A DNA stretch of 59,145 nt from Burkholderiales bacterium (lineage in GTDB: Bacteria; Pseudomonadota; Gammaproteobacteria; Burkholderiales; SG8-41). The notes under the pieces were generated by a model. The model saw only the letters and a list, made by a program, of their open reading frames with translations, did not search any database and was not told where the DNA came from. This document shows positions 50,201 through 58,638 of the stretch, piece after piece. The stretch's first letter is position 1; each line of letters begins with the position of its first letter. The stretch lies in assembly GCA_019746155.1 (NCBI GenBank), contig JAIESJ010000226.1, positions 1 to 59,145 of the forward strand, in the 5' to 3' direction. A program made the position numbers and the translations under genes.

Positions 50201-50354
50201 CGGTGTAGATGATGACCTGCACGTCCGACAGGTCGGGAATCGCGTCCAGCGGCGTCTTGATCACCGCGTAGATGCCCGCCGCGACGAGGAAGAACGTGCC
50301 GAGGAGCACCAGGAACACGTTGCGCACGGACCATTCGATGATGCGGTTCAGCAT
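47220..50354 (-). CDS. cusA: Heavy-metal efflux RND pump CusA/CzcA
   Basis: A 1044-aa RND transporter of the heavy-metal (HME) subfamily. It has the N-terminal IIEWSVRNVFLVLLGTFFLV, 12 transmembrane helices and the HME-type GAMVDAAIVMIENAHKHLE in helix 4, plus the SWRPGMTIDK-region periplasmic domains. Met residues in the channel and the CusF-fused partner point to Cu(I)/Ag(I). It overlaps nothing; cusB ends 1 bp upstream. Confidence 0.95.
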   Translation of the reverse strand: MLNRIIEWSVRNVFLVLLGTFFLVAAGIYAVIKTPLDAIPDLSDVQVIIYTEYPGQAPQVVEDQITYPLSTAMLAVPKSKVVRGLSSFGASFVYVIFEDGTDIYWARSRVLEYLNFASGRMPQGVKPSLGPDATGVGWVYQYAVIGAQRTLAELRTIQDWFVRYQLTKAQGVAEVASVGGFVKTYQITVEPRKLQAYGIPLMKVVEVIRASNRDVGGRVIEMAETEFVVRGRGYLRGISDIENLVIKAEKGTPVLIRDVARVELAPDERRGIAELNGEGEVVAGIAVARYGQNALDVIHNLKAKIAEISSGLPEGVSLQAVYDRSDLIHRAIDNLKRTLIEESVIVALVCIVFLLHARSALVAIIMLPIGILIAAIAMHVMGLNSNIMSLGGIAIAIGAMVDAAIVMIENAHKHLEGLKPGQSRVEPIIAACREVGPALFFSLLIITVSFLPVFTLEAQEGRLFKPLAYTKTFAMAGAAFLSITLVPVLMLLFIRGHIPPEHKNPIVRFMIWIYRPIIAWAMHWKKLVLVAAAVVLGLTTYPAMRLGSEFMPVLNEGTLLYMPSSLPSMSVTKAGELLQTQDKILKTFPEVESVFGKAGRATTATDPAPLEMFETVINLKPESEWRPGMTIDKLIAEMDQAVQMPGVSNAWTMPIKARIDMLSTGIRTPIGIKVFGKDLGEIETLAKEIESVVKTVPGTTSAYAERVTGGYYLDIVPDRMALARYGLSVGDLQDVIGTALGGEMVTTTVEGLERFGVTVRYPRELRQDPQAIATQILVPIMGGAMIPLGQVANVSLIKAPPGIRTENALLAAYIFVDIRDRDIGGYVADAQKAVREQVRFPPGYYATWSGQFEYMERAKAKLAVVVPLTILIVFVLLYLNFRRLTETLIVMLSVPFSLVGGVWLMYWLDYNLSVAVAVGFIALVGVAAETGVVMLIYLDHAFSAVTAKRHVAREPVTVADLYDAVMQGAVMRVRPLMMTVFAIIAGLLPIMWGSGTGSEVMRRIAAPMVGGMISATILTLIVIPAIYALVKEVGIKRGQPARSA

Positions 50355-50355
50355 G

Positions 50356-51984
50356 TCAGTGCCCCTTGTGGCCGGAATCAGTACCGCTGGCGGCGGGAGT
50401 GGCGCCCGCCGGTTGGATACTGACGATCACGTACTCGCCGGCCGACTCCTCGATGATGTTGAACGCGATCTTCTGACCGGGTTTCAGCGTCCGGAGCAAC
50501 GCCGGGTCCTTGACCCGGAAGCCCATGGTCATCGCCGGCCATTTGAGGCTGGCGATCGGACCGTGGGCAAGCGTTACCGTTGCGCGGGATGCATCCACGG
50601 CTTCAATGCTGCCTTCGCCGCGGTGATTCGCGAGCGCGGGCGCCGTGACAGACGCGCCGGGTTTGACCTGCTCCTTCTCACCAGGCTTGGCGCCGTGGGC
50701 GCTGTGGCCGAAGACGCCGAGGGCCGCTTTGAGGTTACTCTCGGCGTCGATCAGAAAATTCGCGCTGACCACCACGTTCTCGCCAGCCTTGATCCCGTCG
50801 AGCACTTCGATGTAGTCGTCGGCGCGCATTCCCAGCTTCACCGGTCGCGGCTCGAATGCCCCTTCGCCCTGCCCCACCAGCACCAGTTGCCGCGTGCCGG
50901 TGTCGAGTACGGCCGAATCGGGAACGGCCAATACCTTGCCGCGGTCTTTGCCGGAGGCTATCTCCATCCTCGCGTACATGGCGGGCTTGAGCTGGCCGGC
51001 CGGATTGGGCAGTTCGATTCGCACCTTGGCGGTGCGGGTTTCCGGCATGACGGTGGGGTAGATAAACGTCACTTTGCCGTTAAAGATCTTATCCGGATAA
51101 GCGTCAACCCTGATTTTTACCGATTGCCCCTGGCGCACTAATCCAAGATCCTGCTCGAACACGTCCGCCAGCAGCCACACCGAAGACAGGTCCGCGATCT
51201 GGTAGAGCATTTCGCCCGGCATGAACCGCATGCCCGCGATGGCGCGTTTCTCCATCACCACGCCGTTTGCTTGCGCACGCAATGTGAGGTATTGCCGCAC
51301 CTTGCCCTCTTGCTGCAGCCGCTGCAGTTCCGCATCCGAGATATCCCAGTTACGCAACCGCTGCAGCGCGCTGTCGACGAGCGTGCGCATGCTCGCCTCG
51401 ACCTCGGGACTTGCGCCTTTCACGGCCTGCACGCCTTTCCAGGCAATCAGGTATTCCTGCTGTGCGGTCACGAGATCGGGGCTGTAGACCTCGAGCAGCG
51501 GCTCGCCCCGGCGCACCAACTGGCCGGTCGTATTCACGTAGAGCTTGTGGATCCAGCCCTCGAACCTGGGCGAGACGGTATGCAACTGGCGCTCGTTCGC
51601 CTGGATCGTTGCCACGGCTTGTACGGTGCGAGTGAGCTCACGCAGTTCCACGGTTTCAGTGCGCACGCCGAGCTTCTGCACCTTGTCGGGATTGATCTTC
51701 ACCACGGGGCCGCTGGCGGCCGGCTCTTCTCCCTCGTAGACAGGCACATAGTCCATTCCCATCGGGTCCTTCTTCGGCACGGGCGACGTGTCGGGCAGAC
51801 CCATCGGGTTACGGTAATAGAGAATCTTGCGCTCGGGCGCGGCCGTGCCCTGCGTGCTCACTGCAGAGGGCGCGGGTTTGGCGCGACCCCACCAATACCC
51901 TGCGGCAAGGGCGGCCGCGACCAGGGTCACAACAATTATCAGTTTAACGATGGATTTCACAGGAGGCTCCGCTGACATATGCAT
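50356..51984 (-). CDS. cusB: Periplasmic adaptor CusB with C-terminal CusF domain
   Basis: A 542-aa membrane-fusion protein. The N-terminal YYRNPMGLPDTSPVPKKDPMGMDYVP is the CusB metal-binding motif, followed by lipoyl and alpha-hairpin domains. The end carries a complete CusF-like domain (IASLKWPAMTMGFRVKD, about residues 475-491), which is usually a separate protein. Start may be GTG at 51960, with GGAG at a good distance. Operon cusCBA. Confidence 0.93.
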   Translation of the reverse strand: MHMSAEPPVKSIVKLIIVVTLVAAALAAGYWWGRAKPAPSAVSTQGTAAPERKILYYRNPMGLPDTSPVPKKDPMGMDYVPVYEGEEPAASGPVVKINPDKVQKLGVRTETVELRELTRTVQAVATIQANERQLHTVSPRFEGWIHKLYVNTTGQLVRRGEPLLEVYSPDLVTAQQEYLIAWKGVQAVKGASPEVEASMRTLVDSALQRLRNWDISDAELQRLQQEGKVRQYLTLRAQANGVVMEKRAIAGMRFMPGEMLYQIADLSSVWLLADVFEQDLGLVRQGQSVKIRVDAYPDKIFNGKVTFIYPTVMPETRTAKVRIELPNPAGQLKPAMYARMEIASGKDRGKVLAVPDSAVLDTGTRQLVLVGQGEGAFEPRPVKLGMRADDYIEVLDGIKAGENVVVSANFLIDAESNLKAALGVFGHSAHGAKPGEKEQVKPGASVTAPALANHRGEGSIEAVDASRATVTLAHGPIASLKWPAMTMGFRVKDPALLRTLKPGQKIAFNIIEESAGEYVIVSIQPAGATPAASGTDSGHKGH

Positions 51985-51989
51985 TCGAG

Positions 51990-53294
51990 TTAATCGGGTG
52001 ATTTGCCGGTGAGCAGGTCGATTTCCGCCAGCGCCTTGTTGTAGCTGGCGAGGGCTGTCACAAGGCTGATTTCGTGGTTGAACACCGTCATCTGGCTGTC
52101 GAGCAGCGTCAGGAAATCAACCCGATTGACCCTGTATGCGGCGAGTGCCGATTCAACCGTAAGCCGGGCCTGCGGTAGAACGGCGGTTTGGTACAGCCGT
52201 GCCGATTTCAGGTTTTGCTCGGCCGCCGCGGCCTGCTGGCGCAGTTTGGCGTCCACCTCATTGCGCTGCGCCTGATACATGCCCAGAGCCTGATCGCGCA
52301 TCGCCAGGGACTCCGCCACGCGCGGCGCGAGCTTGTTGTCGCGCCATACCGGCAGGTTGATCGCTACGGTCAGGCTCACCATATCGGAGCGCCTGGTACC
52401 GTCCGGCATGTTGTCGCGCTGGCCGTACGACAAGCGCACATCGAAATCGGGGTAGTAATCCTTGCGCGCCAGGTCCAGCGCTTTTTCGTTGCGCGAAACG
52501 ATACTTTGCAACGCGAGCAATTGCGGGCGCCGCGTCAGGGCGATCTCACGTAGCGAATCCAGGTTCAGGATTTCCTCGCGCAATTGCGGCGGCTCCGGTA
52601 CCGGTGCAGCAACATTGGCGCTGCGGCCAAGCATGCGATTGAGTTCTGCTTCGATCGTCAGCCGTTCGCGCGCGAGCTTAATCAGTTCGTCCGTCATTTT
52701 GGACAACTGCGTCTGCGCCTTGAGCACGTCGGCCTGGGTTCCCTGTCCCGCCGAGTAGCGCCCCTCGGCAATCTGCAGAAACTGCTCGAGGATCCGCTTG
52801 TTTTTCTCGACCAGCTTGGTCATCTCGATCGTGAGGCCCAGATCGAAATAGGCGGTCTTGATGTCGCGCGCGACGCGATTAACGGTTTCCTGGTAGCCGT
52901 AACCGACCGATTCCGCGTCCCTGGTGGCTACATCCTGGCGCAGACCGCGTTTGCCAGGATATGGAAGCCGTTGGGACAGGCCGATCATCTTCATCGTCAT
53001 GTCTTCGCGGTCAAATCGCAGCGAGTTGGTCGGCACGTTGATGAACCCGGCCTCAAGCATCGGATCGTCGAGCGCGCCCGCCGGCGCAACTCTGTGCTGT
53101 GCCGCCTCCCTTTCCTTGCGGGCTGCCTGGATCTCGGGATTGTTCTGCAGCGCTTCGGCCACCAGCTTGTTGAGCGGAGTAGCGCTGTGAACCGCCGGTA
53201 ATGATTGGCCCGGCAATACCGGCTCGGCCGCCGACGCCGGCAGCCCGACAGCCATAGACCAAAGCACGGCTTGTAGATAACGTCCGAGGAGCAT
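51990..53294 (-). CDS. cusC: Outer-membrane efflux channel CusC (TolC family)
   Basis: A 434-aa TolC-family outer-membrane factor with a signal peptide (YLQAVLWSMAVGLPASAAEP) and two coiled, beta-barrel-linked repeats rich in QRNEVDAKLRQQ-type helices. The start at 53294 has GGAG upstream and a good signal peptide; the frame extends to 53366. It closes the Cus tripartite pump across the envelope. Confidence 0.92.
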   Translation of the reverse strand: MLLGRYLQAVLWSMAVGLPASAAEPVLPGQSLPAVHSATPLNKLVAEALQNNPEIQAARKEREAAQHRVAPAGALDDPMLEAGFINVPTNSLRFDREDMTMKMIGLSQRLPYPGKRGLRQDVATRDAESVGYGYQETVNRVARDIKTAYFDLGLTIEMTKLVEKNKRILEQFLQIAEGRYSAGQGTQADVLKAQTQLSKMTDELIKLARERLTIEAELNRMLGRSANVAAPVPEPPQLREEILNLDSLREIALTRRPQLLALQSIVSRNEKALDLARKDYYPDFDVRLSYGQRDNMPDGTRRSDMVSLTVAINLPVWRDNKLAPRVAESLAMRDQALGMYQAQRNEVDAKLRQQAAAAEQNLKSARLYQTAVLPQARLTVESALAAYRVNRVDFLTLLDSQMTVFNHEISLVTALASYNKALAEIDLLTGKSPD

Positions 53295-53416
53295 GCGCGC
53301 TCCACGCAGTTGACACCACTTCGGGAACGTCCCGAACTGTACTAACGACATAACATACCTCCGCAAAGAAAGACGTACAGCCCCGACCGCGGCGCGCTAC
53401 CGCACGCGGGGGGGGA

Positions 53417-53788
53417 TCAAATCAGAAAACTGCAGAAGCGGATTGGAATGGGCGGATCGACAACGAGGCCCGCCCGCGCCGCGGCCACCACCCTTGAGCG
53501 TGCCCCATCGGTTGGTAACGGCAGTATGAGCACCGGCATCATCGGCGGGGGCGCCACGACCGGCAAGATAGTGGAGGAGAGCCGGTCGCCCCCGATGCAC
53601 TGTTTCAGGCATAGACCGGCATTGGCGGAATCCGAGTGGTGACAACTGTCCTCGGAAGCAGTGACGAAGGCATCGGAAACGGTCATTACCGGCTGCATGC
53701 ACGGCTGCGCTGCCGACACCATTTGGGTGAACCCTAGAGCTAACAGCGCGATCCACACCGCTACACGGGACCATCGTTTCGCGATCAT
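53417..53788 (-). CDS. Exported hypothetical protein heading the cus operon
   Basis: A 123-aa protein with a signal peptide (VAVWIALLALGFTQMVSAAQP), four cysteines (PCMQ, DSCHH, GLCLKQC) and the end PPIPIRFCSFLI. The Cys/His content suggests metal contact. Such proteins often precede cusCBA; family name unknown. It lies 122 bp upstream of cusC, 54 bp downstream of an FNR box. Confidence 0.75.
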   Translation of the reverse strand: MIAKRWSRVAVWIALLALGFTQMVSAAQPCMQPVMTVSDAFVTASEDSCHHSDSANAGLCLKQCIGGDRLSSTILPVVAPPPMMPVLILPLPTDGARSRVVAAARAGLVVDPPIPIRFCSFLI

Positions 53789-53841
53789 ATATTCATATTA
53801 TCCCAACGACGCGGCGCCAACAATCCGTCCGCGTCCGGGAT

Positions 53842-53855
53842 TTGATCCAGATCAA
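53842..53855. promoter_or_regulatory. Perfect FNR/ANR box upstream of the cus operon
   Basis: TTGAT-CCAG-ATCAA, exact match to the consensus. On the minus strand, GATAAT (53797-53802) lies about 49 bp from the box centre, near class I spacing, and close to the ATG. The same stretch could be the left edge of the IS remnant. Confidence 0.7.
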
Positions 53856-53869
53856 TGAATTGCGCGCGA

Positions 53870-54360
53870 GGTAAGCCCGCGCCATCCGTGCATGCTCGCC
53901 GATGCCGACGAAGCGCGCGACTGGCGAATCTATGCGGAGTTCGCGCAGCATCTGATCAGAATCGCCCGTCGGCTCTACGCCAACGAGGCCTTCGGCGTGG
54001 ATCTGAAGGAAACCGTCTACGCACTGGATGCCACGACCATCGATTTGTGCTTGACGCTGTTTCCTTGGGCGCCATTCCGCACCACCAAGGCAGCGATCAA
54101 GTTGCATACCCTGCTCGACCGGCAACCTCCCGAGTTTCATCCACATCTCCGATGGCAAGCTTCATGGCGTCAATATCCTGGACGAAGTGTTGCCCGAGCC
54201 CGGCGCCTTCTACATCATGGAATTCGATCTATGAAACCCTACAGATCCTGAGTCTGACCATGTTCGAAACAACCCCACTGCATCAACTACTTAGCCTCGA
54301 CCCACCGGACCCATTTTCACCGAATGGGTTCAGCCAGTTGAATTTATTGCAGATCGCTTA
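53870..54360 (+). pseudogene. IS4-family transposase remnant
   Basis: Pieces in two frames match IS4-type transposases: RDWRIYAEFAQHLIRIARRL, then VYALDATTIDLCLTLFPWAP (catalytic DDE region), then ISDGKLHGVNILDEVLPEPG with a frameshift near 54130, and a C-terminal TMFETTPLHQLL...QLNLLQIA. The N-terminal part and the middle are missing. No inverted repeats were identified. It lies between the cus operon and the two-component genes. Confidence 0.82.
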
Positions 54361-54384
54361 GCAGCATCGACCCCGGGACTGAAA

Positions 54385-55803
54385 TCAAGCCGGTCGAGCC
54401 TGCGGCAAGATCAAGCTAAAGGTCGTGAGCTCATTGGGAACGCTTTCAACCGCAACCCTCCCACCATGTAGAGTCGCGATGGATTTTACGATGGCAAGCC
54501 CGAGACCAGACGAGGATTGCGACTCGCCTCGCGAGATATCGACCCGGTAGAATCGATCGAAAATTCTTGGCAAATGCTCTGGAGAAATACCACTGCCGGG
54601 GTTGCTTACTTCGATCACGAATTCATCGTTTCCAAGCGGATATCCACGAATGGTGACGCGCTCCCCAGGTGCTGTGTGACGGATTGCGTTAGCCACGAGG
54701 TTGCTTACGGCACGCCGGAACAGCACGGCATCAGCAATCAAATTCCCGTCAGCGTCAACATTTAACACTATACCGGCTTCTTCAGCCATGCCCTCAAAAT
54801 ATTCGGCTATGCGCTTCAATTCCACGTCGCTGGATATAGTATCCTTGCGCAACATGACTTGAGCATTATCCGCGCGCGCAAGGAACAGCATATTCTCTAT
54901 CATTCTTGTCAACCGCTCGTATTCTTCGATATTTGAAGCGAGCAGCGCTTCATACTCCGGGATCGAGCGTCGCTGTGTGAGCACCACCTGCGTCTCAATC
55001 ATCAGGTTGCTGATCGGCGTACGCAGGTCATGGGCGATATCCGAGGAAAATTGCGTGAGCCGCCGAAACGAGTCTTCGAGACGATCGAGCATGCGGTTGA
55101 AGGCGCGTACCATGTCCTCAAGCTCAGCCGGCGCGTCCTCAATCCGCAGACGCTCGCCGAGCTGGTTCGCGGTAATCTCCCCGGCCGTTCGCGCCACCGT
55201 CTGCACCGGTTGTAATCCACGCCGCGCAATGGCGTAACCGAGGAGTGCGGCTGCAAGCGCGCCCGCCAGCACTGTCCACAGCAAATCCTCGCGGTACGCC
55301 TTGAGTATCGCGGCACGATCCAGGTCTTCGCGCGCCACAATAAGCAAAACGTGGTCATCAGGCTTCTGGCCGATTTGCCCCCAAGCAGCAATCATACGCC
55401 CACGCTTTCCGCCGCTTCCATACCAATCGCGTATTGCAGTAGCGTCTGGCGTGCGGTCGGCGACGACGGAAGTATCTGCATATAGTTGCATGGCATCCGA
55501 TGCGCTTGCCGCAAGCAGTTCTCCCTTAGAATCCTTTAGCGCCAACAACAAACCTCTTTGCCCGAGGACGACATCCAGCAGCCTGTGAGGATCCGCGCGA
55601 ACTGCTTCGATACCACTGGACTCTTCTAATTGATGCCGCAATAAATCGATGGTGCTCAATAATGTCATGTCGTCCCGCCACTGTAATTGCTGAGATAGCG
55701 ACTGATATAGATGGGCGCCGGCGATGCTAAAAACCAACGCGGTCACCGCGGCAAAAAGCAGCCCAAGTCGCGTAGCTAACGGCATATTCCGCACCGGGCT
55801 CAT
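54385..55803 (-). CDS. cusS: Heavy-metal sensor histidine kinase CusS-like
   Basis: A 472-aa sensor kinase with two membrane helices flanking a periplasmic sensor domain (about residues 10-165), a HAMP domain, the H-box SSDIAHDLRTPISNLMIE and the ATP-binding boxes ISPEHLPRIFDRFYR and SGLGLAIVKSI. The CusS type is supported by the length and the linked response regulator. The last 75 codons have a duplicate fragment at 28214. It overlaps the regulator gene by 4 bp. Confidence 0.93.
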   Translation of the reverse strand: MSPVRNMPLATRLGLLFAAVTALVFSIAGAHLYQSLSQQLQWRDDMTLLSTIDLLRHQLEESSGIEAVRADPHRLLDVVLGQRGLLLALKDSKGELLAASASDAMQLYADTSVVADRTPDATAIRDWYGSGGKRGRMIAAWGQIGQKPDDHVLLIVAREDLDRAAILKAYREDLLWTVLAGALAAALLGYAIARRGLQPVQTVARTAGEITANQLGERLRIEDAPAELEDMVRAFNRMLDRLEDSFRRLTQFSSDIAHDLRTPISNLMIETQVVLTQRRSIPEYEALLASNIEEYERLTRMIENMLFLARADNAQVMLRKDTISSDVELKRIAEYFEGMAEEAGIVLNVDADGNLIADAVLFRRAVSNLVANAIRHTAPGERVTIRGYPLGNDEFVIEVSNPGSGISPEHLPRIFDRFYRVDISRGESQSSSGLGLAIVKSIATLHGGRVAVESVPNELTTFSLILPQARPA

Positions 55804-56471
55804 CCACGCTCCTCTATCACATACCCCATGCCGCGTACGGTGTGGACAAGTTTGTGCGGAAACGGGTCATCCACCTTGGCGCGGAGCCGGCGGATAGCGA
55901 CATCGACAACATTCGTATCGCTGTCAAAGTTCATATCCCACACCTGTGACGCGATGAGCGAGCGTGATAGCACCTCGCCCTGACGAGCGGCCAATAAATG
56001 CAGCAGGGAGAATTCCTTGGCGGTAAGATCAATGCGCTTACCACCCCGAGTCACTCGGCGCTTGAGCACGTCAATCTCCAGGTCGGCGATCTGGATGAAC
56101 TCTTGCTCACGACGTGGGCCTCGCCGTAAAAGCGCACGAACGCGAGCCAGCAATTCCGCAAATGCAAATGGCTTGGCAAGATAATCGTCCGCGCCCAGTT
56201 CTAACCCTTTGACGCGGTCCTCTATTACATCTCTCGCTGTCAGGAATAACACCGGAACATCTTTAATTTTTCGGATTTCTTGCATGATTTGCCAACCATC
56301 GATGCCCGGGAGCATCACATCTAATACGATGAGGTCGTATTCTCCGGAGGTTGCCATATGCTGGCCGTCCGGGCCTGTGCGGGCCAGGTCTACTATGAAA
56401 CCTGACTCGCTCAATCCCTTTCTTAAGTAATCTCCGGTCTTGGGCTCGTCTTCCACCACCAAAATCCGCAT
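55800..56471 (-). CDS. cusR: Response regulator CusR/CopR-like
   Basis: A 223-aa OmpR-type regulator with the receiver domain (ILVVEDEPKTGDYLRKGL; phosphoacceptor Asp in LIVLDVMLPGIDGW; KPFAFAELLARV) and a winged-helix end (TNVVDVAIRRLRAKVDDPF, VRGMGYVIEE). The start at 56471 gives the usual length; the longer frame is upstream noise. It is divergent from the CzcE-like gene, with a cop-box between. Confidence 0.94.
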   Translation of the reverse strand: MRILVVEDEPKTGDYLRKGLSESGFIVDLARTGPDGQHMATSGEYDLIVLDVMLPGIDGWQIMQEIRKIKDVPVLFLTARDVIEDRVKGLELGADDYLAKPFAFAELLARVRALLRRGPRREQEFIQIADLEIDVLKRRVTRGGKRIDLTAKEFSLLHLLAARQGEVLSRSLIASQVWDMNFDSDTNVVDVAIRRLRAKVDDPFPHKLVHTVRGMGYVIEERG

Positions 56472-56524
56472 ATCGATCCCTTTTCTCAGCCGTATTATTC
56501 TGCCGTAACACGGCACCGCTGTGG

Positions 56525-56540
56525 ATTACATAAATGTAAT
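56525..56540. promoter_or_regulatory. CopR/CusR-type box
   Basis: ATTACATAAATGTAAT, a palindrome matching the cop-box core (TTACA-N-TGTAA). It lies between the divergent response regulator and CzcE-like genes and is the likely binding site of the regulator. Confidence 0.75.
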
Positions 56541-56541
56541 T

Positions 56542-56558
56542 CGGGAGTCAGGCTCCCG
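56542..56558. repeat. Short hairpin in the divergent promoter region
   Basis: CGGGAG-TCAGG-CTCCCG, next to the cop-box. It might be a terminator-like or regulatory hairpin; no T-tract follows. Confidence 0.5.
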
Positions 56559-56586
56559 TAAGGGGGATTTCATTAAAGTGTCTCCA

Positions 56587-56604
56587 CGATCGAATGTTCG
56601 ATCG
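56587..56604. promoter_or_regulatory. 18-bp perfect palindrome upstream of the CzcE-like gene
   Basis: CGATCGAATGTTCGATCG, perfectly self-complementary, 46 bp before the CzcE-like ATG. It could be an operator or an mRNA hairpin in the 5' leader. Confidence 0.55.
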
Positions 56605-56650
56605 CTCGCCATGAACGGCGAGTCTACTTTAACCATGAAGGAGATACATT

Positions 56651-57052
56651 ATGTTGCGCAAATTTTCTGTTCTACTGACCGCGGGTGCTCTTTCTGCCGC
56701 TCTCGGAACCAGCGCGTTCGCCGAAGGCGACGCCCAAGATGGCTACAGCTCGGGAAATCGTCCCGGGGTGGCGTCTGATAGTCCATTCAAGAGCACGATC
56801 AAAGGGCAGCACTTGGGTAGCGCTATGTCGGCCCAATGGGCGGATCGCCAAATCGAACTCCGCCCGGGCGCTAAGTACGTGAACGTCACGCGCGGGGAAA
56901 CGGTGCTGATCAAAGTCGGCGGAAAGGCTTTTGCCTGGAAGTTTGACACACTCGGCACGCCTGTCTTCAATTTGCAGGAAATAGCACCCAAGGATATCAA
57001 TGTACAGGGTGTGCAGGTGTATGTCGGGCCTAATGATCAAGAAGGAGAATAG
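56651..57052 (+). CDS. CzcE-family periplasmic metal-binding protein
   Basis: A 133-aa protein with a signal peptide (LLTAGALSAALGTSAFA) and the CzcE-type domain YVNVTRGETVLIKVGGKAFAWKFDTLG. CzcE in Cupriavidus binds copper in the periplasm. AAGGAG precedes the ATG. It is the first gene of a cluster divergent from cusRS, with cop-box and palindrome in the shared promoter. Confidence 0.85.
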   Translation: MLRKFSVLLTAGALSAALGTSAFAEGDAQDGYSSGNRPGVASDSPFKSTIKGQHLGSAMSAQWADRQIELRPGAKYVNVTRGETVLIKVGGKAFAWKFDTLGTPVFNLQEIAPKDINVQGVQVYVGPNDQEGE

Positions 57053-57370
57053 CAGTCGCACGATGTCGTCCGCTCTCCGGGTCGTTATTGCTTCGATACT
57101 GCCGCAAAAATCGCGCCCGTAGACACGCAACCCACGACGGCGCATATGTCCAAGAAAAACGACCGGAAGCAAACAAAATTACCATCAGTCATAGCTCTAT
57201 TGCGGATTCCGGCATGCGAGCCATGACTATGGTATTTTGCAGTGCCGACCCGCGCTTATATTAGGTTCGGCAAGGTTCGGTGACACGTTCGGCTTCGCCG
57301 CAGTCAAAGTGCGACTCGCTGCCACTATGGGCTATCTGATCTCGGCGAAATACTCGCTTCCGACAAGGTG
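57053..57370. other. Intergenic region between czcE-like and czcI-like genes
   Basis: About 320 bp. No gene is supported; an open frame running from 57237 into the next gene is not convincing before residue 58. No terminator with a T-tract recognised. Confidence 0.4.
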
Positions 57371-57400
57371 TTGCAAAGAAAACTTGCTTTACTCTATAAT
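57371..57400 (+). promoter_or_regulatory. Sigma-70-type promoter of the CzcI-like gene
   Basis: -35 TTGCAA (57371-57376), 18-bp spacer, -10 TATAAT (57395-57400). The expected transcription start falls on or within a base or two of the GTG start codon at 57408, implying a leaderless transcript. Confidence 0.7.
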
Positions 57401-57407
57401 CTGGACT

Positions 57408-57767
57408 GTGTCCATATTCAGTAGAAAAATACTGATTCTTGCGTTGCTGCTGGTAATGCCCTTGCAAGGTGTTGCCGCATCGCTATCGCATCTGTTGTGC
57501 TCGCCTCCGTCTGCCGCTGAACAAATGGTTTCCGGCCATCACCACGATGTGGGTGGCGACAACGTCACCCCTCATGATCACGACGATAGCAGCAGCAACG
57601 ACAGCAGCAAAAGCCACGCCGGGCACTTGTCCTGCCATCAAGTGTCTTCCGCCATACCGAGCGTCACGGTAGCGGTCTTTGTCAGCAATCTGTCCGTCTT
57701 CGAACCCGCAGTCTTCATTCTTTCAAGCCTGTTCTTCCCCGAACGGCCGCAGCGCCCCCCTCGATAG
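57408..57767 (+). CDS. CzcI-like exported His-rich protein
   Basis: A 119-aa protein with a signal peptide (LILALLLVMPLQGVAASLS) and a histidine/aspartate-rich middle (GHHHDVGG, HDHDDSS, HAGHLSCH). It resembles CzcI by position before a TolC-type gene and by its His-rich signal-peptide form. The GTG start at 57408 is inferred from the frame and the promoter only. Confidence 0.65.
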   Translation: MSIFSRKILILALLLVMPLQGVAASLSHLLCSPPSAAEQMVSGHHHDVGGDNVTPHDHDDSSSNDSSKSHAGHLSCHQVSSAIPSVTVAVFVSNLSVFEPAVFILSSLFFPERPQRPPR

Positions 57768-57977
57768 CCCCAATAATTCCGGTCCGGAACCGAACCCTGC
57801 CCTGCGGAGTAGTCGGGAACGCCACAGTTCCTAGCAGGTTCGATCCCGACAAATACTCCACTTGATTGTATGGCCCCTCTACTTAACGCTCGGGGTCTGT
57901 TAGTGTGTGGCTAAGCCGTACCAGTCCGTGCGACATCCACCGTGCTTTGCTTATGTTTCTGAAAAACAAGGATTTTT

Positions 57978-58625
57978 ATGATTAGAACTTTACCGCTCAA
58001 GGCAGCATATGTGACGCTCTGTCTAGCAGCGCTTGCGCCGTTTACGGCAGGAGCACAGCAAACCGGCCGTCCCAACCCGATGGACCCTTCTGAACCGGCG
58101 CCGAATATGATGCGCCAATCGGCATTTGCCGATTACCAGCCTTTCCAAGAACAGAAACCGGCACCGTGGAGGGAATTGCATGACGAAGTGGCGGGACCAG
58201 CGAGGCTCGCTTCGGGCAGCACGCCAACGGAGGCGCCGAACACCGCCAGGACATCTTCCTTTCCCGCCAGCGTCGTCATGCAAGAAAAATTACCGGCGAG
58301 ACCAAGTGGCGCAACGGGGAAAACGGCTGATGTTTCCGCTAACTCAATTGTCGGATCCGGCGTAATACGGCAGATCGACAAAGCGAACAACAAAGTCAAG
58401 ATCGCTCATGAGCCGATCGAGGCATTAGGCTGGCCGAAGATGACCATGTTCTTTCGCCTCAAAGACGCATCAATCGCAAACCAGGTAAAGGAAGGGGATA
58501 AAGTGAATTTTTTCCTCGAGAAGACGGCGTCGGGGCACGTCATCTCCGGCTTCCAGAAGCCGATGCCTGATCACAGCATGGACGGCATGGGTGGCATGTC
58601 TGGCCACAGCATGAGCCCGAAATAA
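57978..58625 (+). CDS. CusF-domain periplasmic copper-binding protein
   Basis: A 215-aa protein with a signal peptide (AAYVTLCLAALAPFTAGAQ), a proline-rich linker and a C-terminal CusF domain (SGVIRQIDKANNKVKIAHE, LGWPKMTMFFRLKD) with the W-Met metal site. A Met/His tail follows (DHSMDGMGGMSGHSMS). It is probably the first committed gene of the CusF-TolC operon. Confidence 0.85.
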   Translation: MIRTLPLKAAYVTLCLAALAPFTAGAQQTGRPNPMDPSEPAPNMMRQSAFADYQPFQEQKPAPWRELHDEVAGPARLASGSTPTEAPNTARTSSFPASVVMQEKLPARPSGATGKTADVSANSIVGSGVIRQIDKANNKVKIAHEPIEALGWPKMTMFFRLKDASIANQVKEGDKVNFFLEKTASGHVISGFQKPMPDHSMDGMGGMSGHSMSPK

Positions 58626-58638
58626 AGGAGAAGAAGCA

